Of a stretch of DNA of 64,000 nucleotides, positions 12,263 through 22,219 are shown one piece after another. The position numbers and the translations under genes are program-made. How positions within the stretch are numbered: position 1 is the first letter of the stretch; every line of letters starts with the position of its first letter. Source of the DNA: Phlyctochytrium arcticum (lineage: Eukaryota > Chytridiomycota > Chytridiomycetes > Chytridiales > Chytridiaceae); the NCBI GenBank assembly GCA_025602905.1, contig JAHLKI010000005.1, positions 372,001 through 436,000 on the forward strand. Direction: 5' to 3'. The notes under the pieces are model-generated. The model made no database searches. It saw only the letters and a list, made by a program, of their open reading frames with translations, and was not told where the DNA came from.

Positions 12263-13264
12263 ATGAAGCACGACAAATGGATAGATATTGAGGATACCGA
12301 TGGTTATGATCTCCAGGTTATTTCTGCTGGTCACCTTAGGGGCATTCGAGTACCCGTTTCTTATCTACTCTTCCTAGCATTTCGTTGTACCCACACATTA
12401 TGATGGGGATTTGGAACGAGTGCTGATACCATATGGGTTGATCCAAGATCGCATCCAGAAGCTAGCGCAGATTATTGCAAACGACTGTAGAAACCCAGTT
12501 GTAGCCTGCTGTGTGTTGAAGGTATTCACGACAAAGAAGGAACGCCAATCTTTCTCCTCATTTCTGCGAACTATTAGGGTGCCCACGGTTTCTTCGCTCA
12601 ACTTATGGACGCCGTGAAGAAACTGAAGAATGTGCAAGGAAATTCAAGTAAGTCCCATGTCCACCGAATCACAAAATCGTTCTGAAGCGGTTGCGTTAGT
12701 TCCTCTACGCCTGGAGTTTATCAAAGTTAAGAGCTACGAAAATGATCAGTCTTCGGGAGATGTCAAGATTTCGCTCAGCGATGAAGACATGATGGCATTT
12801 AAAGGAAAGGACCTTCTGATTGTGGAGGACATTGTGGACACAGGTGATAGTTTTTTGTTCCCCCCAAACTATCACCCACTTGGTTAAACGCCACCTGATA
12901 TAGGCAAGACGATGGTTGCATTGATCAAAAAGTTGAAGCAGTATCAACCAGCGAGCATCAAAGTTGCGAGTTTGCTTGTGAAGAAGACTGATCGCAGCAA
13001 CAACTATATGTACGTACAAGTTCTTGTCCTCACTTTTGCTCTCCCAGCTTTCTTGGGTATCTGATCGTAGTATTCATAGACCCGACTACGTCGGATTCGC
13101 GATACCAGACTTGTTCGTCGTGGGTTACTGCGTAGGTTACTTCGTATCGTTTCCCATGGACCCGGTTTAACACTACCGCACAGCTTGATTACAATGAGCA
13201 TTTCCGAGATCTTGATCATATATGTGTCATTTCCGACAATGGAAAGAAGGCGTATGCCACTTAA
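12263..13264 (+). CDS. HPT1: Hypoxanthine-guanine phosphoribosyltransferase
   Basis: Purine salvage enzyme joining hypoxanthine or guanine to PRPP. It starts [18 protein letters not shown] and splices to [20 protein letters not shown]. Further blocks are [32 protein letters not shown] (the flexible SY loop) and the PRPP-binding [10 protein letters not shown], interrupted by an intron at about 12844-12903. The rest is [39 protein letters not shown] and the tail [13 protein letters not shown], stopping at 13262-13264. All catalytic motifs are present, and the length is like human HPRT. At least five introns. It acts in the cytosol. Confidence 0.94.
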
Positions 13265-13696
13265 TCCCAGCAACTTTGCGCCCTGTAGAGACATTCCTGA
13301 ATCTAGTAGAGGCTGTAGAGCAGCGCTTCTGCGATCAATAATCATCCTTCACAACTTTATGCGCATTCGCCTTCTGGTTTGCGGACTTGTATCAGACGGG
13401 ATATTCCAAAGGACCTCCAGCTCATCTCCAGAGGTCTCTCAGGAGGTCTCCTGGGCGGTCCCTCGACTGTGGGTCTCTCAAGAGTCTCAACAGAATGTCC
13501 GGTGGCTGCGAAATCAATATTGATACGTCACGAGCGTTGCCATAACGACCGGCGGATCTTGGCTTGCTGAACGATGGCCGATACCCAGGCCGATATGCAA
13601 GTGCCAAATTGCCGTGAACTGCTACACTGTCGGTACATATAGGACTTGTTTTTTGAAAACAGAGAAGAGGGGGGAACGCTAGCTGTAGACGGCGAA
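13265..13696. other. Intergenic region between HPT1 and COQ1
   Basis: About 430 bases. Around 13420-13480 there are repeated ggtctc/ggtcctc words (ctccagaggtctctcaggaggtctc style), a local low-complexity stretch. A frame with LRSIIILHNFM near 13320-13360 faintly recalls Harbinger-type transposases but is too short to support. It must contain the COQ1 promoter. Confidence 0.45.
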
Positions 13697-15239
13697 ATGT
13701 TTCGCCTCACAAATGCTGCGGTAGCAAAGACAGCTTGCTGGAGGGTTCGGTGCCGAGCACAAATAGTAATGACCCGACCCTTCTTGCAGTTTGACGGACG
13801 CAAAGGAACCTAATGTATTATTGCAGGCACCCCCATTGCGTTCAACTGCACATGTTAAAGCCTATTCATCAACCTCAAGCGCTACAGAGGCGACATCGGA
13901 AAAATCCACTGACGGTCAAGGGTGGATAAACAAAGGAATATCTGCAATCAAGCAACAAGTCATACAAAAGGGCGTCGGTTTGAGCCCACCCGCCCCTTCA
14001 TCACCAGCATGGTCCAAAGCAGTATCGACCGCCGAGCACCTGGTCAAATCGCAAGGAAGCGTTATAAATCCACGCGAGCTATTGGGCGAAGATCTATCTC
14101 TTCTCACAAATAACATTCGAAAACTCCTTGGATCCGGGCATCCGGTGCTATCCACAATCAGCAACTATTATTTTCACGCAGGGGGAAAGCACATTCGACC
14201 TTTGATAGTACTACTTATATCCCAAGCGACCCACGTTGCACCCAAAGCTACCAGCGCGCCTTCGCAAGAGCTTGTCAACAAGTCGTTAACTGGATCCAAT
14301 GACGTTGACTTTGTTGGAGATACCCCGGCGAATGCCACCTCCCACGGAATACTGCCTACGCAGCGTCGACTGGCAGAGATTACCGAGATGATTCACACTG
14401 CATCTCTCCTACACGACGATGTGATCGATATTGCCATGACCCGCCGAGCACAGCCTTCTGCAAATGCCGAGTACGGCAACAAAATGGCTATTTTGGCCGG
14501 TGATTTCCTTCTGGCGCGCGCGTCAATCGCCCTTTCAAGGCTTCGAAATTTCGAGGCCGTGGAACTTCTTTCTACCGCAATCTCTAATTTGGTGGAAGGC
14601 GAGTTCATGCAACTGCGGAATTCGGCCCTCAATGGGGAAAAGAGCTGGCTGCGACATGCGAAGCATATGCTTCGCCAGTCAGAAAGCGATTTGCTGAATG
14701 AGAAATTTGAGTACTACATGGAAAAGACATATCTCAAAACAGCCAGTTTAATAGCCCAGAGCTGCCAAGCCGCCTCTGCACTGGGTGGCTGCACGGAGGA
14801 AGTGGGTCGTGCGGCGTATCAATATGGAAAGAACGTGGGACTTGCCTTTCAAGTTGTTGACGATATGCTGGATTTCACGGTTTCCGCCAACGACTTGGGA
14901 AAACCGGCGAATGCGGATTTAAAGCTCGGTTTAGCCACTGCCCCCGTGCTCTTTGCCGCAGAGCAGTTTGATGAGTTAAATGTTTTGATTGAGCGAAATT
15001 TCGCACAACCCGGTGATGCAGAGATGGTGGGTTTTTCGGATTTCTACTCGCTTGCTACCATCTAACTTTTTGTATAGGCACTGTCCTATGTACTGAGAAG
15101 TGATGGCATCGAACGAAGTCGCGCATTGGCACAATCTTACTGCCAACAAGCCATCGAGGCTATCTCCGTGCTACCGAGTAGCCCTGCGCAAACCGCCCTT
15201 ATCCAATTGACAGAAGCAGTCATCACCAGAAAGAAGTAG
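13697..15239 (+). CDS. COQ1: Mitochondrial polyprenyl diphosphate synthase (ubiquinone side chain)
   Basis: Trans-prenyltransferase that builds the isoprenoid tail of coenzyme Q. ATG at 13697 (MFRLTNAAVAKTACWR) starts an Arg-containing mitochondrial leader, which splices to APPLRSTAHVKAYSS. The first Asp-rich motif is LLHDDVIDIAMTRR (about 14410-14450) and the second is VVDDMLDFT (about 14850-14880). FHAGGKHIRPL and GDFLLARAS are also typical. A last intron after PGDAEM (15026-15078) leads to ALSYVLRSDGIERSRALAQSY and the stop at 15237-15239. An insertion of about 30 residues with Ser/Thr/Asn (about 14240-14340) is usual in fungal forms. It works in the mitochondrial matrix on the inner membrane. 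Confidence 0.93.
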
Positions 15240-15425
15240 TCCTACTCCAAACTCGAACAATTGATCGTATTATTACATTTTCTCCTCTGTATCTTGCATT
15301 GTGTAAATTTTTCTAATTTATTGCTTTACATTCGGCACAACCTCTATCAGCTGTTTGTTGAAAGTCCAAAATTTCCAAAAACCTGCCCGTGTCGATCTCT
15401 GGATCTCCCGAGATTCTCACGCTCC

Positions 15426-18400
15426 ATGCAACGGCACCTCGATAGGGCCTCGGCATTTCTAGGAATAGCCCTAGGGGCTGGGCAACGATATACTTGTTCC
15501 CGTTGCAACCACACTCGACGTCTTGTCCACTCACACGAGCGTGCTGGCAGCACAACCTCAACCTCTCCTAAAAGACCGACGAGTTCCTTGCGCAATGTGC
15601 GAGGCAAAGCCCTGCTTACTCCATTGGAGGCGGCTTTGGCAGATGTCGGAATGATACCCTCCTTGAAACAGTATCTCAGCCGAATTCAACGGAATGCGTC
15701 TACTTTGGATGAGAAATCCTCTCAAATCATCCTATCGCGCCTGTTACAAAGGTCGAGGACCATTTCGCCGCACGAGCTGACAGAGATTTTGGATCTTATG
15801 CGAAGCTGCGGATTTTCTGTCTCTAAGACCACTAACGAAGTTTTGATCAAGCTCTTTCTCAGAGTGGGTAATATGGAAGACGCTATGCGGATGGTCGGGA
15901 CAATGATTGAGGATCAAGGTAGTCCTGTGGAGCGCACATATGAGATTGTCATCGCGGGTCTAGTTCGAGCAGGGGAGATCAAGCATGCCGAAAGCCATTG
16001 TCTCGCCATGATGGAAGCTGGTCTTTCTCCCAAACCTGAGTTGTTGGAGCTTTTCGTGAAGGCGTGTTCTCAGAATGCCATGCATGATGAGGCCCAAAGA
16101 TGGTACACCGCCTATCTGAATGTTACGGACAAACCGAGTGCGAGCGCTATAATTGCTATGGGCCGCCTTGCTGCGTTACAGGAAGATTTCGAGCGCATAA
16201 TGGAACGTTTCAAAGATCTGAGACACTTTGGCTACGATGGCGAATATCTGATTTCATTTTATCGTGTCGTGATTTTGGAATCTCTGAGGTCGAGTGCCAT
16301 TTCGTTGCATACAAAGGAGTTGCACGAGATGTTGCTGATGCATGGATGCATCCCAGACGAGGCAGTAGTGCTACTCTGGCAGAAATCCGATGGTAGCCTG
16401 AGCACCTCAGGACCCTCCAATAACCCTTATACCGATGCTGAGACAAGATGGGACGCCGCAGAGACAACAACGGGTGCAATTTCTATTGTTGCAAATAGGA
16501 CAATATCAACATATGCCAAGTCACGATCCACTCTTCCACTCGCTCTAGAGCTTGTTCGGGACCTATCTTCCAAGGGATTGTCTCTCGCTCCTGCATCCTA
16601 TTTGCCCATTCTCGCTGGCTACAGTCGTTTTCGTGACCTAGAAAATTTACGATACACCTGGCGACATATGGAACAATCTGGTTCATTGCCAACTTTAGCC
16701 TGTTACCACGTGTACCTTAAAGGTCTTCTCCGTTGCAATAGCATTACGGATGCCATCGATGTTTTGGAAGAGTTGAACGACGCGGGAGTACTGGAAACGC
16801 TTACCATCAAGGCTCTGCGAATCCGCGTTGCTTTGCGTGCCAAGGATTATAGTGCTGGCGTAGATCAGTATCTTACACTTTGTACGAAGGAAAGCAACCT
16901 AGCCAGTCGAATGTTGCCGGAAGTGCTTCTCTTATTATGCAAAGGTGGTGGATACGAGGAAGCGAAGCGATGCTGGCTTGCATTACCTGGCTCGGTGAAC
17001 TCCAGAGGGCATATCGGGACCGGAGATGGAGACCTTCTTGACATGTCACCATTCTTGCACGGCTTGATGAGAATCGGAGATCTGAAAAATGCAACGCTGT
17101 TGTATCAGACACACATTGCCAAGCAGCGTACATACTCGAAATCAGCCGTTCTTTTACTTGGAACAAAGCTTTGTGCTGCGACAGAAACAGCAACCCGAGG
17201 AAAAGCAGTGTTGACCGAATTGATCCGCAAAAGTCTACTTCAGGAGCAGAATTGGTTTGAAACCTTTCGGTTGTTGCATGGAGTAGGGCCTTTTTACGGC
17301 GTAGAGATCTTGGAGAACGTTGTCAACCTGGCAGATCATGCTCCCACGGAAAGCGAAAGCACCCATTTTCTCATGATGTATTACAAACAGCGAGATGCCC
17401 TTTCCTTGGCTAGATGGTACGAGTGCTTGCGAAGGCTTTCATTCCCTATCCCAAGAGCTGTCTGTGAAGCAATTCTTGGCTCTAGGAGGATGAGCCGGCC
17501 TCGTACCTTACTTGAACAGTGCCTTCAAGATGTTTCTGTTGCTCTTGTGGGCAGCAATCCTGAAGGAGATCCTAAGGCGCAAAAGACTGTTGCGCTTGCT
17601 TTGGAAGCAGTAGTGAAGGATGATTACTTTCCAGGGGTCGACGTTCTTTGCGGTATGTTCCGCACTATTGGATTCGTCCCTACCCGCGCGCAAGCGGGTA
17701 GGCTATCGAATATTTTGTCAAAGCATGCGTTCAACATCGAACAGTTGTTTTTGTCACTTGGGGTGCCTTTAGACTGTCAAATGTGGGAGGATGCGGCCGT
17801 CTCCAGTGCACGCGAAGGAGATATCGAGCGTGCCTATCTTTGTCTTAAGAACTCAACTGCAGATGGGCGAGACCCTTATCATGGATTTGCCCGTACCATA
17901 ATTGCTGCAGCAGAAAGTCAGAATCCTGAATTGTGCATGCCCATGCTGGTACATGCGGATACACTAGGATTTGCTATACACGAGCAGCTTTATATAGACC
18001 TTGCTTCGCTCCTCGGCAAGCGAAATGCAGTGAATGCCGTCTTTGATATCGCGCATCGCCACGCTGCCAAGGACACGCGCTCGCGAACTCTTATGCACAA
18101 TTTGGTCATTCGCGCACATGTTGCCGCGGGAAACAGCGGGGAAGCCTTATCCTTACTGAAAACTCGGCCCAGCGGCGAATCAACAGTTCAAGCTGACACA
18201 CTGGCTTACAATGATATCATCGGTGGATTTGTGCGTGCGGGCTATCACCAAGAGGCCCGTAACACCTTTCAGCTTATGCTCGCTGCTGGACTGACTCCCG
18301 ACAACATCACCGCGACCACCATGCTCGGGATCTGCGAAAGTTGCTCAGATGTGGATAGACTGAAACAGAGTATGGTCAATTCAGAGCTTGTACCAGATGG

Positions 18401-19883
18401 GGTGTTTACTTTGCGAACGGCGCAAACATATGCAAGGTTGCGGGAGCCCAAGCTATGCGAATTCGAGCTTGGGAATCGTCGCGAAACCTTGTCACTCGCG
18501 GGATGGAATGTTCTGCTCACGGCCTACAGCTTATCCGGCGAGTACTATGAATGCGTAAAGCTATTCAAGGAAATGCAAACTTTTGGCGTGCGTCCAGATT
18601 CTGTCACTATGGGAGTCCTTCTTGATGGGGCAACGATTTCACCACAAGTTGTATCTATGGATCACGAAGTCGAAAAATGGCGCGCCGTCATATCAACGCA
18701 TCGGTTACCCTCCACTATCAAGGTATATAATGCATTCCTTCGACAGGCCGTGAAACATATGGATACTGATGAAGTCGAGCGCTGTTTTCGGGAAGTCATC
18801 AACGCCGGCGTATCACCGAATGACCAAACCTTGACTCTTTTATTACGCCATTACTCTGACTTGAGTCTTTCCCATTTCGAAAAGGTACTCGAAGATTGGA
18901 TTCCTCAGCTTGGCATAAAGCTTTCTAGGAAGGTGCATCGCGAAATACTCCGCGCATACGCGGACCTAGGTCGTCCGGATAAAGTTCGAGACAAGTTGGC
19001 GGTTATGAGACAGAAGGGGCTGCCGCTGGGCGATTCGGAATCGCGCATTTTACTACAAGCGTACATCAACCTTGGGGATCTGGACGTTGCAGAGAAAATT
19101 ATTGTGGAAATAGCGACTCTGGATGGAATGGCTGCTTCCGTGAGCAACGGGACGAGCAGCGACCGTCAGAGAGTCCTGGCGGATGCCGATATCCATCTGT
19201 TGCATATGCTAGTCAATGCCAACCTAGAGCAGAAACGGTTTCCTCGCGCGATAGAAATATTGCGAATGATTCCGAAAGACAAAATGGATGCTGTCACCTT
19301 CTCGATCGCCATGAAAATGTGCTTGTTGATGCGGGTGTATCACGAGGGCAAAATATTATTCGAGTGGGCTTCGAAAGGTCAAACACGGAACGGCACTTGG
19401 GGTTTCATAACAACGCAGGGAATTGATGAGACTGGCCGCTCCTACTCACTTTCGTCACGAATGAACGAATCAATGATTTGTTCATATATAGATTTGCTGG
19501 GAGTGACCATCAAGCCTGGCAATACCAACCATCCTACCAAGGCGGACCTTGACCATGTATGGAAAGATCTTTGCAGTATGAATGAACACGAGCGTCATGG
19601 ATGGAAGGCACTTCATTACCCAACCGAGAATATGTGCAATTCGTACATTGAGGCACTCGCCCGCTGTGGCGATGCGAGGGGTGCGTTCAAAGTATTGAAG
19701 GAGATGGACGGTGGACTGTATTCGCCGCGACCCACACCCAAAACCATTCGTACCATCACTAGCATGTTGCGCGGGTCAGAGAAGCCCGGGCTGGAGATGA
19801 TGCTGCTGCAGCTCGTGGAGAAGTCTTGGCCGGATTTAACAAGCGTGGTTCAGGCTGTCCGAAAGCATCGCGAGAGCGCTTGA
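15426..19883 (+). CDS. Large pentatricopeptide repeat protein, intronless
   Basis: A single open frame of about 1485 codons from the first internal ATG (MQRHLDRASAFLGIALG), which opens a basic leader suiting mitochondria. The frame is open further upstream, but that part is AT-rich and unlike protein. Repeated 35-residue helical hairpins are visible, for example VGNMEDAMRMVGTMIEDQG, RAGEIKHAESHCLAMMEAG, AGYHQEARNTFQLMLAAGLTP, GEYYECVKLFKEMQTFGVRP and GDARGAFKVLKEMDGG near the C-terminus. PPR proteins bind organelle RNA one base per repeat, in mRNA maturation or translation. The exact target is unknown. It is unusual here in having no intron. The 3' end is at 19881-19883. Confidence 0.85.
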   Translation: MQRHLDRASAFLGIALGAGQRYTCSRCNHTRRLVHSHERAGSTTSTSPKRPTSSLRNVRGKALLTPLEAALADVGMIPSLKQYLSRIQRNASTLDEKSSQIILSRLLQRSRTISPHELTEILDLMRSCGFSVSKTTNEVLIKLFLRVGNMEDAMRMVGTMIEDQGSPVERTYEIVIAGLVRAGEIKHAESHCLAMMEAGLSPKPELLELFVKACSQNAMHDEAQRWYTAYLNVTDKPSASAIIAMGRLAALQEDFERIMERFKDLRHFGYDGEYLISFYRVVILESLRSSAISLHTKELHEMLLMHGCIPDEAVVLLWQKSDGSLSTSGPSNNPYTDAETRWDAAETTTGAISIVANRTISTYAKSRSTLPLALELVRDLSSKGLSLAPASYLPILAGYSRFRDLENLRYTWRHMEQSGSLPTLACYHVYLKGLLRCNSITDAIDVLEELNDAGVLETLTIKALRIRVALRAKDYSAGVDQYLTLCTKESNLASRMLPEVLLLLCKGGGYEEAKRCWLALPGSVNSRGHIGTGDGDLLDMSPFLHGLMRIGDLKNATLLYQTHIAKQRTYSKSAVLLLGTKLCAATETATRGKAVLTELIRKSLLQEQNWFETFRLLHGVGPFYGVEILENVVNLADHAPTESESTHFLMMYYKQRDALSLARWYECLRRLSFPIPRAVCEAILGSRRMSRPRTLLEQCLQDVSVALVGSNPEGDPKAQKTVALALEAVVKDDYFPGVDVLCGMFRTIGFVPTRAQAGRLSNILSKHAFNIEQLFLSLGVPLDCQMWEDAAVSSAREGDIERAYLCLKNSTADGRDPYHGFARTIIAAAESQNPELCMPMLVHADTLGFAIHEQLYIDLASLLGKRNAVNAVFDIAHRHAAKDTRSRTLMHNLVIRAHVAAGNSGEALSLLKTRPSGESTVQADTLAYNDIIGGFVRAGYHQEARNTFQLMLAAGLTPDNITATTMLGICESCSDVDRLKQSMVNSELVPDGVFTLRTAQTYARLREPKLCEFELGNRRETLSLAGWNVLLTAYSLSGEYYECVKLFKEMQTFGVRPDSVTMGVLLDGATISPQVVSMDHEVEKWRAVISTHRLPSTIKVYNAFLRQAVKHMDTDEVERCFREVINAGVSPNDQTLTLLLRHYSDLSLSHFEKVLEDWIPQLGIKLSRKVHREILRAYADLGRPDKVRDKLAVMRQKGLPLGDSESRILLQAYINLGDLDVAEKIIVEIATLDGMAASVSNGTSSDRQRVLADADIHLLHMLVNANLEQKRFPRAIEILRMIPKDKMDAVTFSIAMKMCLLMRVYHEGKILFEWASKGQTRNGTWGFITTQGIDETGRSYSLSSRMNESMICSYIDLLGVTIKPGNTNHPTKADLDHVWKDLCSMNEHERHGWKALHYPTENMCNSYIEALARCGDARGAFKVLKEMDGGLYSPRPTPKTIRTITSMLRGSEKPGLEMMLLQLVEKSWPDLTSVVQAVRKHRESA

Positions 19884-20470
19884 CCATATACTTCATTTTG
19901 TACATACGTCTTATAACATAAGACGATCCTTCTGTTTATTGTTTGGGTACCGATTTTCATTTCTGGGATAAACCTGCCCTTGTTGAGCTCCTTGTGAAAT
20001 GGGAATTAGCACGACAAGGTTCTGGTTTCGGCAAAAAGCAATTTTATACACCAGGACGGCTTCTAATATCGCGAAGCCTTGCGACGCCTTTGCCAACAAA
20101 CTAATTTCTCCCAAATGCACGCTAGAAAGTCCTACAACAAGCTACCCATTCGTTCAATCAGTTATTCAAGAAACCGTATGCTCGTTTCTGCTGCTCTATA
20201 AGGTGTCGAGATCATTATCCGTGTTCATTTCGTATCCACTAAAAATAGCTGAAATCAAGCTATGAAACATAACCGCTTGCAATAAAATTTGGTTGGCAAA
20301 ACTTCGCGCCCCATGGCTCACGCAACTCAGGATTAACCAGTATTGGATAGAAGCGGGCAGGCTGATGGTGCCCCTCCAATATTCCCAGGCTGTCCCCAAG
20401 AACGTGGCGCATGAACACACGTGACGCACAAGTCTGGGAGAGAGCCAAGAGACAAATTCAACTTCAAAGG
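19884..20470. other. Intergenic region between PPR gene and uL30m gene
   Basis: About 590 bases, moderately AT-rich, with only short open frames on both strands and no recognisable signature. It holds the PPR 3' end and the uL30m promoter. Confidence 0.45.
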
Positions 20471-21088
20471 ATGTTACGCTTTGGAGATCACCAAGTTTCG
20501 ACAACTATGCTACGGACAGTAAGGGGCTTTTCAAGCACAACCGTGGCAGCCTTGCCGCGCAAGCCGTCAGCCCCGCGGGTACAGTTCAGTGCTCCGTCTT
20601 CCGCTGATCTCGCTGCTCCACCCGTCAAACCACTTCAATATCGTCCTCCCATGTTCCGCAAGACCCAGCCTGCAGGCATTCGATTCAGCCGCCCCCCAGC
20701 ACCTCAAAGGCATATTACAGACACAGACACCGCTATCCCCTTACCTACGACCTATCCTACGGGCATAAAGACCCCTTCCCAACTCCGTCGGTCTCGTGTG
20801 CCGGCCGAAAAGCTTGATACCAGTCTGAATCCCTACCCGTATCGATATTATGAGATATCTCTCACTCGATCGCTCACTGGTCTTCCTAAGAAAGTCCGAG
20901 CGGTGGTTCATGCACTGGGACTTTACAAGCGGCATCAGGTGGTATGGAGCAAGGTCGGTCCGCGTAGCGCAGGTCAAATTTTGCAGATTCGCGAGTTGCT
21001 CGATGTCAAGTTGGTGAATGATATACCAGAAAAGGCCACACTACCACTAGGTTTCAACAAGATTGGAACTTCCATAGGCAGTTTTTAA
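20471..21088 (+). CDS. MRPL33: Mitochondrial large ribosomal subunit protein uL30m
   Basis: The L30 core is YYEISLTRSLTGLPKKVRA, then VHALGLYKRHQVVWSK and NILQI-like QILQIRELLDVKLV, near the C-terminus. It is preceded by about 130 residues with many Pro/Arg/Ser and the leader MLRTVRGFSSTTVAALPRK, a typical mitochondrial presequence. In-frame ATGs are at 20411, 20471 and 20507; I picked 20471, but 20507 gives the cleanest presequence. One exon. The long N-terminal extension is common in fungal uL30m. It lies tail-to-tail with another mitoribosomal gene (uS11m), 128 bases away. Confidence 0.85.
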   Translation: MLRFGDHQVSTTMLRTVRGFSSTTVAALPRKPSAPRVQFSAPSSADLAAPPVKPLQYRPPMFRKTQPAGIRFSRPPAPQRHITDTDTAIPLPTTYPTGIKTPSQLRRSRVPAEKLDTSLNPYPYRYYEISLTRSLTGLPKKVRAVVHALGLYKRHQVVWSKVGPRSAGQILQIRELLDVKLVNDIPEKATLPLGFNKIGTSIGSF

Positions 21089-21216
21089 TACATCGGTAAT
21101 TCCTTAGAAATCCTTGAATGTATCATTGTGTATCTGAGATTGTAATTTAATATATAAACAAGCATGCGTGCCGTGATTGTGTAGTGGGAATTTTCCGTTT
21201 CTCTACTAATACAATA

Positions 21217-21939
21217 CTACAATCTTCGCTTCTTGCGAGGTCTGCACCCCGCATGTCGAATAGGTGTTACATCCGTAATACGATCGACTTTCCAACCCGC
21301 TGCCACAATGGCCCTCAATGCTTGATCCCTCCCTGGGCCAAAGCCCTTTAACCTCAAATGGACTCCTTGTTGCTTAACTTGTACAAGATTCAGACCATGA
21401 CTTGCTTTCTCCGGTTCGTTTCCCTTCCGTTCCGCTGGCAGCTGCTCTGCAAGCTCTAGCAAATTCGATACAGCAAGGTATCCTGCATCGGCAGTTCCTC
21501 GAGCGGCCTTTCGCAGCTTGACTCTTCCGGCTGAACTCCAGGTCAGAGTGCGACCATCTGGCAGTGTGAATACGCAAACGGTGTTATTCCGATTGGCTGT
21601 GACGTGGATAATATGGAGCGCCTTGGGTAACCCGTAGGTACTAAAGTTGATAAAGTCGGGATTTGGGAGGTCGCTAGAAGCTTTCGATCTTCTATCGGAG
21701 GAACCGTAGTTATTCACTGAGGCATCTAGTCGTGGTGTTTGTTTGCTAAAACTCTGGAGTAGATTCAACACATTGCTCCCGGTAGCTCTCTTCTGCCCCA
21801 AGTCGTTTTGTTCAGCCGAAATCTTGACGCTGTTGGTAAGTTGGCGGACAACCAAAGGGATCGCACGGGGATGGGATATGGTCCGTATTCCTGGGCCTAC
21901 GAGGGCGCCAGCCTGATTTCCTGCTCGTAATGCAAACAT
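21217..21939 (-). CDS. MRPS18: Mitochondrial small ribosomal subunit protein uS11m
   Basis: 240 codons in one exon, beginning MFALRAGNQAGALVGPGIRT, a basic leader for mitochondrial import. The S11 family blocks are HIIHVTANRNNTVCVFTLPD (strand plus N/T loop), KLRKAARGTADAGYLA, VQVKQQGVHLRLKGFGPGRD and the final DVTPIRHAGCRPRKKRRL, matching the universal S11 tail DVTPIPHNGCRPPKKRRV. It is part of the mitoribosome platform and contacts mRNA near the exit. It faces the NEDD8 E1 gene across a 280-bp divergent promoter. Confidence 0.93.
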   Translation of the reverse strand: MFALRAGNQAGALVGPGIRTISHPRAIPLVVRQLTNSVKISAEQNDLGQKRATGSNVLNLLQSFSKQTPRLDASVNNYGSSDRRSKASSDLPNPDFINFSTYGLPKALHIIHVTANRNNTVCVFTLPDGRTLTWSSAGRVKLRKAARGTADAGYLAVSNLLELAEQLPAERKGNEPEKASHGLNLVQVKQQGVHLRLKGFGPGRDQALRAIVAAGWKVDRITDVTPIRHAGCRPRKKRRL

Positions 21940-22219
21940 GGCGATTCAAAGACAGCCTTCAATGGCAGTGAGTTGCATCCACTGATTCCACTTTTTGAGT
22001 CTTGTCTTTGACAGATGGCCACTTTGGCCTTAAATGAGCTATAGTGTTTACTGCGCCAGCTGTCTCTCCGGCTTGTCATCAGATTCAGTTTGGATTCTTT
22101 GGAACTTGGGCTGGAACTTGGGGACACTCACCAACACCACTGAATCCTGAGAACTTTACTTGCCCAGATCACACTGTAGCTAACCCGGACCCCGCGGTAT
22201 TGGTTTCCAACTTTATCAA

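Noticed and set aside
13265..13570. Frame with LRSIIILHNFM resembling a Harbinger-type transposase end
   Set aside because: Only about ten residues fit; no DDE motif, TIR or target duplication nearby.
15261..15425. Upstream extension of the PPR open frame
   Set aside because: Begins with a non-ATG codon, is AT-rich, and includes the COQ1 3' flank; the Met at 15426 opens a sensible presequence.
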